A DNA stretch of 39,335 nucleotides from assembly GCF_015206815.1 (NCBI RefSeq), contig NZ_JADEXZ010000058.1:1-39335 (forward strand). Reading direction: 5' to 3'. This document shows, in pieces, positions 8,347 to 16,920 of this stretch. Source of the DNA: Fortiea sp. LEGE XX443. GTDB taxonomy: Bacteria > Cyanobacteriota > Cyanobacteriia > Cyanobacteriales > Nostocaceae. The stretch's first letter is position 1. Each line of letters begins with the position of its first letter. The position numbers and the translations under genes were made by a program. The notes beneath the pieces are model-generated. The model was given only the letters and a program-made list of their open reading frames with translations, made no database searches and had not been told where the DNA came from.

Positions 8347-9228
8347 TTAAACCACATTAATCCAAAAATCAGCAGTAATAATTTTCCCGTTGCGATTGAA
8401 TTGTCCCCAAAGTTTATACTTTCCTGCTTGCGGAAAGCTAGTTATAAAATGAACCTGTCCAGTTGGAGTCTTGTTGAGTGCGTGAGCATGGATGTAATCT
8501 GCTGCTGTTAATGAGCTTGACTGTCGCAGGATAACTAAATGTCCTTTTTCTCCCAAGTAAGACTGTAAATCTGTAAGTGGTTGATTGTTAGAAGCATCTT
8601 GTAATTTAAACATTAAAGTAACTTCTTGACCTGCTTTTACAGTGGATTCAGAAAGAGCGAGATTAACTTTAGTATCATTGAAAGTTTTACTGCGATTTAG
8701 GTCAATTTCTGGAGCAGCAATACTGATTCCAGGAACTTGTGTTTTCAATACTGAAATTTGTTCTGTTTGACCAGTAGGTTTGTAGTCACTAAAGAATGTG
8801 TAACCGCCTGCTTTTGGAAAACTAGCTTCTACTGCAAACTGACCATTATCTTTATATATGGGATGAAGATGGCTGAAAAACTGAAGATCATCACTGACAA
8901 TAATCAAGTGCATGAGCTTTTCTTGGAAAGTGTCAAATTTCGTAATTTCTTTTCCTTCTAAATTTTGAACATCAATCAATAGCGGAATACTTTGATTTGG
9001 AGTGATGTTACTAGGAACTTTGAGTTTTGCCTGACTCAATACTTTCTTTTCACCATGAACCGTGCTACTTGTTGAATGTTCTTTATGATGATTTTCACTA
9101 ATTGAATGCTCCTCATGCTGATGTGTGGTAACAGATATTGCTTTTTCTTCAGCTTTAGGTAATGACGAGCAACTTTGAGCAAGTACTAAAGTAGTAGTGA
9201 TAGCGATCGCATTAAGAAATCTTTTCAT
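8347..9228 (-). CDS. His-rich lipoprotein with two tandem Ig-like/YtkA-like domains
   Basis: This 293-residue protein has a lipoprotein signal (VLAQSC, acylated Cys about 20), then a His-rich segment (about 36-62, with HQHEEH and HHKEH) suited to metal binding. Two related beta-rich domains follow. The first contains LMHLIIVSDDLQFFSHLHPI and FPKAGGYTFF; the second contains KGHLVILRQSS, YIHAHAL and FPQAGKYKLWGQF. The repeated pattern suggests internal duplication. It would sit on the outer face of the cytoplasmic membrane and bind or buffer metal, as inferred from its histidines and from the MerR-type promoter 53 bp upstream. The exact family name is uncertain. Confidence 0.75.
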   Translation of the reverse strand: MKRFLNAIAITTTLVLAQSCSSLPKAEEKAISVTTHQHEEHSISENHHKEHSTSSTVHGEKKVLSQAKLKVPSNITPNQSIPLLIDVQNLEGKEITKFDTFQEKLMHLIIVSDDLQFFSHLHPIYKDNGQFAVEASFPKAGGYTFFSDYKPTGQTEQISVLKTQVPGISIAAPEIDLNRSKTFNDTKVNLALSESTVKAGQEVTLMFKLQDASNNQPLTDLQSYLGEKGHLVILRQSSSLTAADYIHAHALNKTPTGQVHFITSFPQAGKYKLWGQFNRNGKIITADFWINVV

Positions 9229-9280
9229 TGACTTTGCTCCTTTAGTGAATTTCTGAATTATCTACTCGATATAAAATCAG

Positions 9281-9310
9281 CTTAAATTCTCTAGTTAGCT
9301 GGAGAGTCAA
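9281..9310 (-). promoter_or_regulatory. MerR-class promoter of the lipoprotein gene
   Basis: Read on the minus strand, a -35 hexamer TTGACT is followed by 19 bp holding the dyad CTCCAGCTAACTAGAG, then TTAAGC as a poor -10. The long spacer and the dyad between the hexamers are the hallmark of promoters activated by MerR-family proteins. Four similar boxes occur at 17198, 17840, 20852 and 20992. Confidence 0.8.
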
Positions 9311-9398
9311 TAGGAAATAGAAAAAATATATCAAGTCCGGTTAATTAGTTATACTTCTTACAATCATTCCACCCCACCCCCTAACTCCTCCCCGTTCA

Positions 9399-10887
9399 CC
9401 TACGGTGTACACACAAGTTTGCCCAGAGCGAGTTTCCAGCCAAAAAAAGTGGATTCAAATTGCTCAAGACCGCGAACCAAAGTAGTAATACCGGGAGGTT
9501 TCTGAGACTGGTAACCAGACCAACCACCAAGTCGGGCAATAATCCAAGTAGCCCAAGCAAGGGTTTGAAGAGGATAGGGATTTTGTTGCAGTCGAGTTTT
9601 ACCGTCCAAAGTAGGAGCAAGAGTAGATAAGCATTGCTGTTGTTCAGGCGAAAAAGCAATACTAGCAGGTAAATCAGGGTTATCCCGTCCCTGAATCAGT
9701 TGTAAAATTCGCATAGCGACGGACAAAGCTAATACAGTCAGTCGTTGAATGGCAGCAATGGACTCAAGTTGAGTGGCTTCGAGATTTAAACCAGCAGTTT
9801 TGAGGGTGGCAAACAGTTGTTCAATACGCCATCGCCATGTGTACCATCGAATCACCTGTAGTGCTTGTTCTAAACAAACGACTTGGTGGGTGGTGAGCAA
9901 TCGCCAATGAATCGGTTGTTGACCTAGGGGCGGATTGACTTCCACTGCTTCCACGGCATAAAGTGTCACACTAGCGGCATAATCTTGCCCATTCAATTTA
10001 TCTGGACGTTGAATTTTCACCATTGCACGGCGCACAATTAACAATGCTTCTCTTGCGGTTCTACTAATGCGTGCATCTGCTGGAACATCTACTGTGTAAG
10101 TCCCCTCGCTCGGCTGTTGGTTTAAGTATGTATAAAGTGATAAGTTCTTTCCCTCTAGGCGACGGTCAATACGCGCTCTGACCAACACATGATTGTTGTG
10201 ATTTGGGACTGTAGCGAATTCCTCATACATATCGCTTTCGCGGTCGGCGATGTGAGTCACGATTTTGGCATTCCCAATAGTTAAACATTTTTGCGTTTCT
10301 TCGGCAGAGCGTAGCCACTTATATGATTCTTTCTTTTCTATTGGTAATAGCTGATAGTTGCACTCATGCTTATCTTGATGGTTTATATCTCTTGTCCACA
10401 GTTTTACTGTGCTTATCCCCAAGGGAAATCCATTCTCTGCATCTAATACTAGTGTCGGATGAATATAAAATCCTACATCTGTGTTGTTTCCTACTACACC
10501 TACACCCAACGCTTTCAACCTGCCTACATGAGACTGTAAGTTAATTTCGCTCGTATCACTGATGGCTAATATGTGCTTTCCTTCTACCTGAGATACGCAG
10601 TGCTCTGATAGGCTTTGCACTAATTCCCCTACTGTCACATTCTCATTCTCCAAAAACCGATAGTATCCTACTTGTTCGGCTCTATTTTTACTTATTTGCC
10701 TAATGCTCACTGATTGATGTTTTCCCATTGCTTCGTACAATGCCGCCCCCTTTTAGTGAGTCGCGGGTCTCCGAATGCTTTTCCCTTAACTACTTGAGCG
10801 TGTATTCTGATTGGATTTTCCACCACCTTTTACTTCCCCCAACTCCTTCTGTTATTACTTTACTTGGACTTGTGTGTACACCGTAGG
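9399..10887 (-). mobile_element. IS4-family (Tn5/IS50-like) insertion sequence
   Basis: The 1489-bp element has perfect 19-bp terminal inverted repeats (CCTACGGTGTACACACAAG and its complement). A possible 4-bp target duplication, TTCA, flanks both sides. It encodes one DDE transposase whose TAG stop codon is formed by the left inverted repeat (9400-9402). The N-terminal part of the transposase lies in another frame, upstream of 10740. Good conservation of ends and gene argues for recent insertion. Confidence 0.88.
9400..10740 (-). CDS. IS4-family transposase (main frame)
   Basis: The 446-residue frame contains the three acidic residues of an IS50-like DDE transposase: ISDTSEINLQSH, HIADRESDMYEEF, and the YREK signature in YTWRWRIEQLFATLKT, where the spacing Y-2-R-3-E-6-K fits exactly. 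The C-terminus (ARLGGWSGYQSQKPPGITTL then FFGWKLALGKL) matches the Tn5-type end. Translation from the TTG at 10740 lacks the usual start of the DNA-binding region. That part (VENPIRIHAQVVKGKAFGDP, then RLTKRG) is encoded just upstream from a GTG at 10826 in the -1-related frame, joined at A4G5 (10746-10754). Either a frameshift mutation or programmed frameshifting would explain this. Confidence 0.88.
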   Translation of the reverse strand: MYEAMGKHQSVSIRQISKNRAEQVGYYRFLENENVTVGELVQSLSEHCVSQVEGKHILAISDTSEINLQSHVGRLKALGVGVVGNNTDVGFYIHPTLVLDAENGFPLGISTVKLWTRDINHQDKHECNYQLLPIEKKESYKWLRSAEETQKCLTIGNAKIVTHIADRESDMYEEFATVPNHNNHVLVRARIDRRLEGKNLSLYTYLNQQPSEGTYTVDVPADARISRTAREALLIVRRAMVKIQRPDKLNGQDYAASVTLYAVEAVEVNPPLGQQPIHWRLLTTHQVVCLEQALQVIRWYTWRWRIEQLFATLKTAGLNLEATQLESIAAIQRLTVLALSVAMRILQLIQGRDNPDLPASIAFSPEQQQCLSTLAPTLDGKTRLQQNPYPLQTLAWATWIIARLGGWSGYQSQKPPGITTLVRGLEQFESTFFGWKLALGKLVCTP

Positions 10888-11121
10888 TTCACGGGGAGGG
10901 GAGACAAAACGTAGTTTTGGCGGGGTGGGGTTCAGAGGTTTTAGTAAGTAATCAAGCGGACTTGATATTATTAGTTATTTTTCTGATTTCATCAGTGCAA
11001 AAAGCACATCGATTTTTTAAATAAACGTGCTTCTAAGTTTTGTTTTTTAAATGTAAGAATCCAGGAGTCAGAATGTTAGAAAGCATTTTAGAATATCTTG
11101 CATATTTTTACTTGTAACTTG

Positions 11122-11592
11122 CTAGTCAGCATTTAACACTTTACGAAACACAATTTTATCAGCGCCCGCCGTGTAGAAATCACGGATGCGAGCCTCTTCC
11201 TCGTAACCGCACTTCGCGTAAAACTTTCTTGTGCGATCGAAGCTTGCTAACGTTTCTACCAGTAGCATTCGTCCACCGCGCGCCTTCAAAGTTTCTTCAA
11301 CGTAGCATAGCAATTTCCCACCACGTCCTTGTCCTTGGTAGTCAGCGCGAATAGCGATCAATTGTAGATTCCATGTCTGATCAGTCATCCGTTCAGGCTC
11401 ACAATAGGCGACTCCAACTGGCCCGTCTTTGTCATCGTCGTCGGTGATCCAGAAGGGATCGTTGTCGCTGTTACCGTCAAAGTAGTCAGCCAGGATTTTG
11501 CTGAGATATTCAAGCTCGTTCGGCTCGAAACCGATGGTGTTGGCTACAGCAATCAATGCTGCTGCATCTTCGGGTTTTGTAGGTCGGATCAT
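11122..11592 (-). CDS. GNAT-family N-acetyltransferase
   Basis: From the ATG at 11592 the protein has 156 residues starting MIRPTKPEDAAALIAVANT, the usual GNAT beginning. An upstream ATG would add 13 residues overlapping the operator-like repeats, so I prefer the shorter form. The acetyl-CoA-binding loop is visible as IRADYQGQGRGGKLLCYVEE, followed by RTRKFYAKCGYEEEARIRDF, typical of the motif B region. The substrate is unknown. The gene is divergent from a MarR regulator, and the intergenic region contains a repeated palindrome, so the pair is probably co-regulated. Confidence 0.88.
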   Translation of the reverse strand: MIRPTKPEDAAALIAVANTIGFEPNELEYLSKILADYFDGNSDNDPFWITDDDDKDGPVGVAYCEPERMTDQTWNLQLIAIRADYQGQGRGGKLLCYVEETLKARGGRMLLVETLASFDRTRKFYAKCGYEEEARIRDFYTAGADKIVFRKVLNAD

Positions 11593-11607
11593 GGAGAATT
11601 TAATTGT

Positions 11608-11669
11608 ATGCTTGAAGCATATAATAAGCAACAGATTTGTTTGATGTCAATATGCATGACGCATATAAT
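11608..11669. promoter_or_regulatory. Repeated palindromic operator between GNAT and marR
   Basis: Two near-identical 18-mers, ATGCTTGAAGCATATAAT at 11608-11625 and ATGCATGACGCATATAAT at 11652-11669, lie between the divergent genes. Each contains a GC-AT dyad (ATGC-N6-GCAT-like) joined to a TATAAT that can serve as the -10 of the rightward promoter. Repressor binding would cover both promoters. Recognition by the adjacent MarR protein is inferred from position and symmetry. Confidence 0.65.
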
Positions 11670-11686
11670 TTGCATATAATTTAGGC

Positions 11687-12199
11687 ATGGAAAACACTAA
11701 CATTGCGAATGTAGTTGGGGCTTTAGCCCTTGCTTTGACAGATTTGATCGCTCAGTCGGCGGATCAAATGATTGATGACGCAGGGCCAGCTACCGAGGCT
11801 CTTTGCTTGGTAAGACATGCACCTGGGATACCGATTGAACAATTGCGCCGCGCCCTTGGAATGTCGCATCCTGGTGCAGTGCGACTTGTAGAGCGACTGG
11901 AGAAACAAGGATTGATTCTGCGTGAACGTTGCTCCGTGGATCGCAGAGCTGTGGAACTGAAATTGACCCAAGAAGGGGAAGCTCTGGTGAATAAGATCCA
12001 TCAAGCGCGGCTCTTGGCACTTGAGGAAGCGATCGCTTCTCTATCTTCAAAAGACCGCTTACATTTGTGCCGTATCACTAACCAAATCTTGTTTTCCTTG
12101 ACAAAAACGAAGGATAGTGCATTAACTATTTGCCGTTTATGTGATGAAACAAACTGTCTGGATTGTCCAGTGGGTAAACGTTACAGCGAATGGGCTTAA
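11687..12199 (+). CDS. MarR-family regulator with a C-terminal four-cysteine motif
   Basis: The 170-residue protein carries a MarR winged helix (about residues 45-105: IPIEQLRRALGMSHPGAVRL then RCSVDRRAVELKLTQEG), flanked by dimerisation helices. The tail contains C149-x2-C152-x4-C157-x2-C160 (CRLCDETNCLDC), which could bind zinc or an iron-sulphur cluster or act as a redox switch. It is divergent from a GNAT gene with shared palindromic operators, and ends 33 bp from the convergent RND gene. The signal it senses is unknown; the cysteines suggest metal or oxidant. Confidence 0.88.
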   Translation: MENTNIANVVGALALALTDLIAQSADQMIDDAGPATEALCLVRHAPGIPIEQLRRALGMSHPGAVRLVERLEKQGLILRERCSVDRRAVELKLTQEGEALVNKIHQARLLALEEAIASLSSKDRLHLCRITNQILFSLTKTKDSALTICRLCDETNCLDCPVGKRYSEWA

Positions 12200-12232
12200 C
12201 ACGGGTGAATACAGAATTCTTGCTGATTTTAA

Positions 12233-15200
12233 TTAGGGAAGTACGTCAACTCTTGATTGTTTTGTTAATTTCCCTGCTTGATTCCTTAACTTTGGTACAC
12301 CTGCAAACAGTGAGCGAATCTGAGTAATCACGATATACAGAATAGGTACTATAAACAAACTCAAGAAAGTTGCAACGAACATTCCACCAAAGACAGCAGT
12401 ACCAAGAGATTGACGACTAGCTGAACCTGCGTCTGTCGCCACAGCAAGCGGCCAAATTCCTAGTAGAGTAGAAATCGCAGTCATGAGAATTGGTCTTAAG
12501 CGTTCTCCAGAAGCTTTGACGGCTGCTTTGGTAATTGAAAAACCTTGTTCGCGTAATTGGTTAGCAAATTCAACAATTAAAATTGCATTTTTACTAGCTA
12601 AACCAATTAACATCACTAAACCAACCTGACAATAAACATCGTTATACAAACCGCGCCATGATTGGGCTAACAAGGCTCCCAAAACTGCTAAGGGAACTGA
12701 TAATAAAATAATCAAAGGGTCAACGAAGTTATTGTATTGAGCAGCCAGCACTAAGAAAACGAAGAAAATCCCTAGACCAAAAATAATTGGTGCTTGACCA
12801 CCAGATTCTAATTCTTCTAAAGTAATACCTGACCATTCATAGCTCATGTTTTTCGGTAAGACAGTAGCAGCTAAATTTTTCATCGCTTCTATTGCTTGTC
12901 CAGAGCTAAAACCAGGTGCGGCTGCGCCATTGATTTCAATTGACCGATACAGATTATAGTGATTAATTGTTTGCGGCCCGGTGGTTGGTGTAACCTTCAC
13001 CAAACTACTGAGGGAAATCATCTCACGTCTTCCAGAACGCACATATAGTTGTCCAATATCTTCTGGGTTAGCACGAAACTGTTGATCTGCTTGGACATAG
13101 ACTCGGTACGTGCGACCAAAAGCATTAAAGTCATTAACGTAGCGGGAACCGATGAAAGTCTGCAATGTGCTAAAGATATCACTGACAGGGACTTGTAAGG
13201 CTTCGGCTTTTTCTCGATCTACTTCGATAAGTAACTGCGGTGCGTTAGCGGTGTAGGTACTGAAGACTCCTTGTAATCCTGGGGTTTGATTAGCTTTGCC
13301 GATTAAATCATGACTGATTTTGACTAAATTATTGATGTCGCTATTATTTCTGTCTCCTCTATCTTGTAGTTGAAACACAAAACCACCCACACTCCCTAAA
13401 CTTTGGATAGTCGGAGGATTTACCGCAAACACGGCTGCGTCTTTGATGGCTGACAGTCCACCTCTAGCTTGATTCACAATTGCTGATGCGGTTTGTTCGG
13501 CTGTTTTTCGGACATCCCAAGATTTTAGCGGTGCAAATATTAAGCCTCGGTTGGGAGTGTTACCACTAAAACCCACACCACCCATTGCAAAAGTACCTTG
13601 AATCTCTGGGATTTTCAGCAGTGCGTTTTCTGCTTGCTTTGCAACTTCACGGGTGTAGTTGAGTGAAGTGCCATCTGGCCCCTGCATTAAGTTAATAAAA
13701 TAGCCTTGGTCTTCTTCTGGTAAAAATGCTGTGGGGACGCGCAGGTAAAGCCAGCCTGTCCAAACTAAAGATGCAATAAACAGTAGCAAGACAACGATTT
13801 TTAAGTGGATGAGCAACCGGAGAATTTGTTGATATCCTTTTTGTATCCAGTTAAGCAACCAATTAATCGCTCCAAAAATCCAGCCTGGTAAACCGCGCCG
13901 TTTTTGGGTTTTCCGCAACAACATAGCCGCCAGAGCAGGAGTGAGGGTAATCGCGTTAAAAGTTGAAAGTACAATTGAGAATGCGATCGTCAGTGCAAAT
14001 TGTTTATATAGTTGTCCCGTTGTGCCAGGAAAGAATCCCACAGGAATAAATACAGCCAAAAGTACAAGGGATGTAGCAATCACCGCCCCAAATAGTTCGT
14101 GCATTGATTGGGATGCAGCTTTACGGGGACTTAAACCTTTTTCTTGAATCAACCGAGTTATATCTTCAACAACAACGATCGCATCATCTACAACCATGCC
14201 ACTTGCTAAGGTTAAACCAAACAAAGTCAAGCTGTTAAGCGAAAAATCGAAAATTTTTACAAAGGCAAACGTCCCAATTAACGAAACCGGAATTGTAATT
14301 GCAGGAATGATGGTAGTGCGCCAGTCTTGCAAGAAAATAAAAATGACGATGACAACCAGCACAATTGCTTCTAATAAAGTCTTGACAACTTCCCGCCGAG
14401 ACGCTTCGACAAATAGTGAAGAGTCATAGGGAAATTCATATTGCAAACCAGGTGGGAAATCCTCTGCAATGCGTTCCATTTCCGCTTTTACCGCTTTGGC
14501 AATATTTAAAGCATTGCTCCCAGGAATTTGCAGAATTTGATAGCCGACAGCAACATGACCACTATAACGAGCAAAGGAACTGTAATTTTCTGCTCCCAGT
14601 TCAGCACGACCAACATCTTTGAGCTTGACCAATGTGCCATCTGTACCTGCTTTGATGACCATGTTTTCAAATTCGTCAGCTTCTTTTAACCGCCCTTGAG
14701 TTTGCAATTCAATTTGATACATTTGCCCATTTGGTGCGGGTGGCTGTCCAATACTCCCAATACCTAACTGTAGGTTTTGTTGGTGAAGGGCGTTAATTAC
14801 ATCCTCAGTTGTGAGCTTGCGATTAGCAAGTTGAGTCGGGTCAAGCCATAACCGCATCGCATAGCGGCGATCGCCAAAGATTGCTATGTTACCTACACCT
14901 TTGATACGTCTGAGGCGGTCTAAAACATAAAGGTCGGCGTAGTTACTAATAAAAGTGTCATCATACTTATCGCCTTCACTATATAAAGCCATCGCTAAGA
15001 CGATACCACTAGATTGCTTTGTCACAGAAACTCCCGTTTGTCGGACAACTTCTGGCAATTTTGGTTCTGCAAGCAAGACGCGATTCTGCACATCAGCCGC
15101 CGCAGTATCAATGTCATACCCTTGATCAAAAGTGACGATGATGTTGCTAGTACCGTCACTGCTGCTAGTTGAGGTGATATATTTCAAGCCTTCAATACCG

Positions 15201-15412
15201 TTAATTTGGCGTTCTAGAACTGTTGTGACGGTATCTTCGACAACTTGGGCGCTGGCTCCAATATAATTAGCGGTGACGTTAATTTGCACAGGGCTGATAT
15301 CTGGGTACTGCTCTACTGGTAGTAGCGGAATGCTGATTATACCTACCATGAGCATTACTAAAGCGCAGGCGATCGCAAATACAGGTCGCTTGATAAAAAA
15401 ATTCGCAAACAT
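12233..15412 (-). CDS. RND efflux pump inner-membrane subunit (HAE1/AcrB type)
   Basis: From the ATG at 15412 the protein has 1059 residues beginning MFANFFIKRPVFAIACALVM, the standard start of AcrB-type pumps; a TTG four codons upstream is less likely. Twelve membrane segments in the 1+5+1+5 pattern and two large periplasmic loops are apparent. The TM4 motif reads GMVVDDAIVVVEDI, the proton-relay pattern of hydrophobe/amphiphile pumps (HAE1), rather than the heavy-metal (HME) DFGxxVDGA form. It therefore most likely exports organic compounds despite its metal-related neighbours. It is second in an operon with the adaptor at 15465. Confidence 0.95.
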   Translation of the reverse strand: MFANFFIKRPVFAIACALVMLMVGIISIPLLPVEQYPDISPVQINVTANYIGASAQVVEDTVTTVLERQINGIEGLKYITSTSSSDGTSNIIVTFDQGYDIDTAAADVQNRVLLAEPKLPEVVRQTGVSVTKQSSGIVLAMALYSEGDKYDDTFISNYADLYVLDRLRRIKGVGNIAIFGDRRYAMRLWLDPTQLANRKLTTEDVINALHQQNLQLGIGSIGQPPAPNGQMYQIELQTQGRLKEADEFENMVIKAGTDGTLVKLKDVGRAELGAENYSSFARYSGHVAVGYQILQIPGSNALNIAKAVKAEMERIAEDFPPGLQYEFPYDSSLFVEASRREVVKTLLEAIVLVVIVIFIFLQDWRTTIIPAITIPVSLIGTFAFVKIFDFSLNSLTLFGLTLASGMVVDDAIVVVEDITRLIQEKGLSPRKAASQSMHELFGAVIATSLVLLAVFIPVGFFPGTTGQLYKQFALTIAFSIVLSTFNAITLTPALAAMLLRKTQKRRGLPGWIFGAINWLLNWIQKGYQQILRLLIHLKIVVLLLFIASLVWTGWLYLRVPTAFLPEEDQGYFINLMQGPDGTSLNYTREVAKQAENALLKIPEIQGTFAMGGVGFSGNTPNRGLIFAPLKSWDVRKTAEQTASAIVNQARGGLSAIKDAAVFAVNPPTIQSLGSVGGFVFQLQDRGDRNNSDINNLVKISHDLIGKANQTPGLQGVFSTYTANAPQLLIEVDREKAEALQVPVSDIFSTLQTFIGSRYVNDFNAFGRTYRVYVQADQQFRANPEDIGQLYVRSGRREMISLSSLVKVTPTTGPQTINHYNLYRSIEINGAAAPGFSSGQAIEAMKNLAATVLPKNMSYEWSGITLEELESGGQAPIIFGLGIFFVFLVLAAQYNNFVDPLIILLSVPLAVLGALLAQSWRGLYNDVYCQVGLVMLIGLASKNAILIVEFANQLREQGFSITKAAVKASGERLRPILMTAISTLLGIWPLAVATDAGSASRQSLGTAVFGGMFVATFLSLFIVPILYIVITQIRSLFAGVPKLRNQAGKLTKQSRVDVLP

Positions 15413-15422
15413 AGGGTATATC

Positions 15423-15447
15423 AATTCGTAATTCGTAATTCGTAATT
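15423..15447. repeat. STRR heptamer array, AATTCGT
   Basis: Three full AATTCGT units plus AATT lie between the adaptor stop and the pump start, so they are transcribed within the operon. Smaller runs of the same unit occur near 1040-1053, 26634-26650 and 26707-26720. Confidence 0.85.
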
Positions 15448-15464
15448 AAGAAGGCGAGATTTTA

Positions 15465-16814
15465 TTAATTGGTATCCGGGATAATTGGAGCGCCATCTCT
15501 TAAGTTGAGTAAGCCGGAAACAATGATTTTTTCGCCTGGGGATAAGCCTTTCAGCACTTGATACTGATTACCCTGGATACTACCTAGTTCTACTGGTTTG
15601 AGCCGTGCTACTAACTGCTTTTCTTTGGGGGATGATTCGGCTACATAAACAAAGGTTTCTGCACCCAAACGGATGACGGTTGTTGTGGGAATTAATACTC
15701 CTGGGCGGTTGTCCCAAATCACTTTCGCTTTAACAAATTGGTCGGCTCGTAACTGTCTGCGAGAATTATCAAACAGTGATTTGACTAAGACTGACTGAGT
15801 ATCGTTGGCTGTGTTGGGAGCGATGAAAAATATACGACTGCTTCCGAGATTTTTACCCCGTTCATCAATTAACTGTAATGTCATTCCGGGACGCAATCGG
15901 GTTGCTTGTTGAACTGGTACGGAAATATTGACTTCTAGAGTTTGATTTTCGGTAATAGTTGCCAATTGAGTAGAGGTATCAACAAAATCACCGATTTTGA
16001 TAGGAATGTCACCCACCTTACCCGCAAAGGGAGCCGTAATTTTGTAGTATTTCAACTGGACTTGTTGTTGCTTAGTAGCTGCTTGAGCTTGCTGTACTGC
16101 TTTTTCAGCTTGAGAGATAGCAGCTTTTTGAGCTTGAATTTGAGCATCAATCGCACTCAGGCTGGCTTTAGCTGTAGCTAGTTTGTTAGCGTATTGATCC
16201 TGAATTTGACGAGATATCGCACCTTCCGCGGCCAAGTAAGAGTACCTTTGGTAGTCCAACTGATTTAACCTGACATCAGCTTGTTTGGATAAACGTTCAG
16301 CTTCTATAGATTTGAGAGTAGCTTTGGCATTTTCGAGTTGCGATCGCGCCGCCATTGTAGCTGCATCTACACCGCTAACTGCTGCTTTTTGTTCTTCCGC
16401 ATCTATTTGCAGAATGGGTGTACCTGCTTTTACCTCATCACCTGCTTGCACAAAAATCTGGCTGACTTGTCCTTGAATTCTGGGACGGAGAGTGATTGAA
16501 CGACGCGATCGCAGGTTAGCAATAAAATTTGAACTTTGTTCAATTGTGCTGGCTTGTAGTGAGGATAATTTTACTTGTACTCCTGGAGGTGCAGCAGCTG
16601 TAGCCACCGGGGGTTTTTGACTAGGAGTAAGGACACGCCAAACTGCAATACCTCCACCTGCTAATAGTAGAGTGAGCAATAGCCAAAGCCAAGGTCTTTT
16701 TGAGTGTGGTGATAGTGATTCAGCCTCTAAATCATCGTCATCTAGAATGGGAGTCTGATTTTCCAAATCATTGTCTGAATCTAGAATAGAAGTTTGGTTT
16801 TCCAACGGGTTCAT
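15465..16814 (-). CDS. RND periplasmic adaptor (membrane fusion protein)
   Basis: This 449-residue protein has a duplicated acidic N-terminal segment (ENQTSILDSDND then ENQTPILDDDD), one membrane anchor (about 43-62, WLWLLLTLLLAGGGIAVW), and the HlyD/AcrA fold. The fold includes a lipoyl half-motif (ITLRPRIQGQVSQIFVQAGD), a long Ala/Gln-rich alpha-helical hairpin (about 140-245), a second lipoyl half (YYKITAPFAGKVGDIPIKIG) and beta-barrel domains. It links the inner-membrane pump to a TolC-like channel, which is not encoded in this window. It is 52 bp upstream of the pump gene in one operon. Confidence 0.94.
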   Translation of the reverse strand: MNPLENQTSILDSDNDLENQTPILDDDDLEAESLSPHSKRPWLWLLLTLLLAGGGIAVWRVLTPSQKPPVATAAAPPGVQVKLSSLQASTIEQSSNFIANLRSRRSITLRPRIQGQVSQIFVQAGDEVKAGTPILQIDAEEQKAAVSGVDAATMAARSQLENAKATLKSIEAERLSKQADVRLNQLDYQRYSYLAAEGAISRQIQDQYANKLATAKASLSAIDAQIQAQKAAISQAEKAVQQAQAATKQQQVQLKYYKITAPFAGKVGDIPIKIGDFVDTSTQLATITENQTLEVNISVPVQQATRLRPGMTLQLIDERGKNLGSSRIFFIAPNTANDTQSVLVKSLFDNSRRQLRADQFVKAKVIWDNRPGVLIPTTTVIRLGAETFVYVAESSPKEKQLVARLKPVELGSIQGNQYQVLKGLSPGEKIIVSGLLNLRDGAPIIPDTN

Positions 16815-16873
16815 GTTTGAGCAATTTCCTGTAAATTAAGTTGAGTCAAAATAATTTCTAATTGATAAATTTT

Positions 16874-16905
16874 TATCAACAGTTAGCTTTTGCTAACTGT
16901 TGATA
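16874..16905. terminator. Perfect 14-bp hairpin between HMA gene and RND operon
   Basis: TATCAACAGTTAGC and its complement flank a TTTT loop. It lies 16 bp beyond the stop of the HMA gene and 60 bp before the adaptor start. A U tract after the stem is lacking, so it may be a weak terminator, an attenuator, or an mRNA-stabilising structure. Confidence 0.5.
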
Positions 16906-16920
16906 TACCCTTAGCAACCC

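Larger units (their letters stand above)
9328..10968. repeat. Palindromic element split by an IS4-family insertion
   Basis: The outer ends are ATATCAAGTCCG (9328-9339) and its exact complement (10957-10968). Moving inward, both sides continue with related C-rich and G-rich arms up to CTCCCCG-TTCA and TTCA-CGGGGAG. Removing the insertion sequence at 9399-10887 and one TTCA restores a roughly 148-bp palindromic element with TTCA as the hairpin loop. This is a non-coding dispersed repeat that served as the IS target. Confidence 0.75.

Noticed and set aside
8257-8511. 84-codon frame before the lipoprotein as a gene
   Set aside because: It lies mostly antisense to the 3' end of the lipoprotein gene and begins in a transposase relic.
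12233-15412. RND pump as a CusA-type copper exporter because of its neighbours
   Set aside because: The TM4 motif is VVDDAIVVVED, the HAE1 form, and no MerR-type box precedes the operon.
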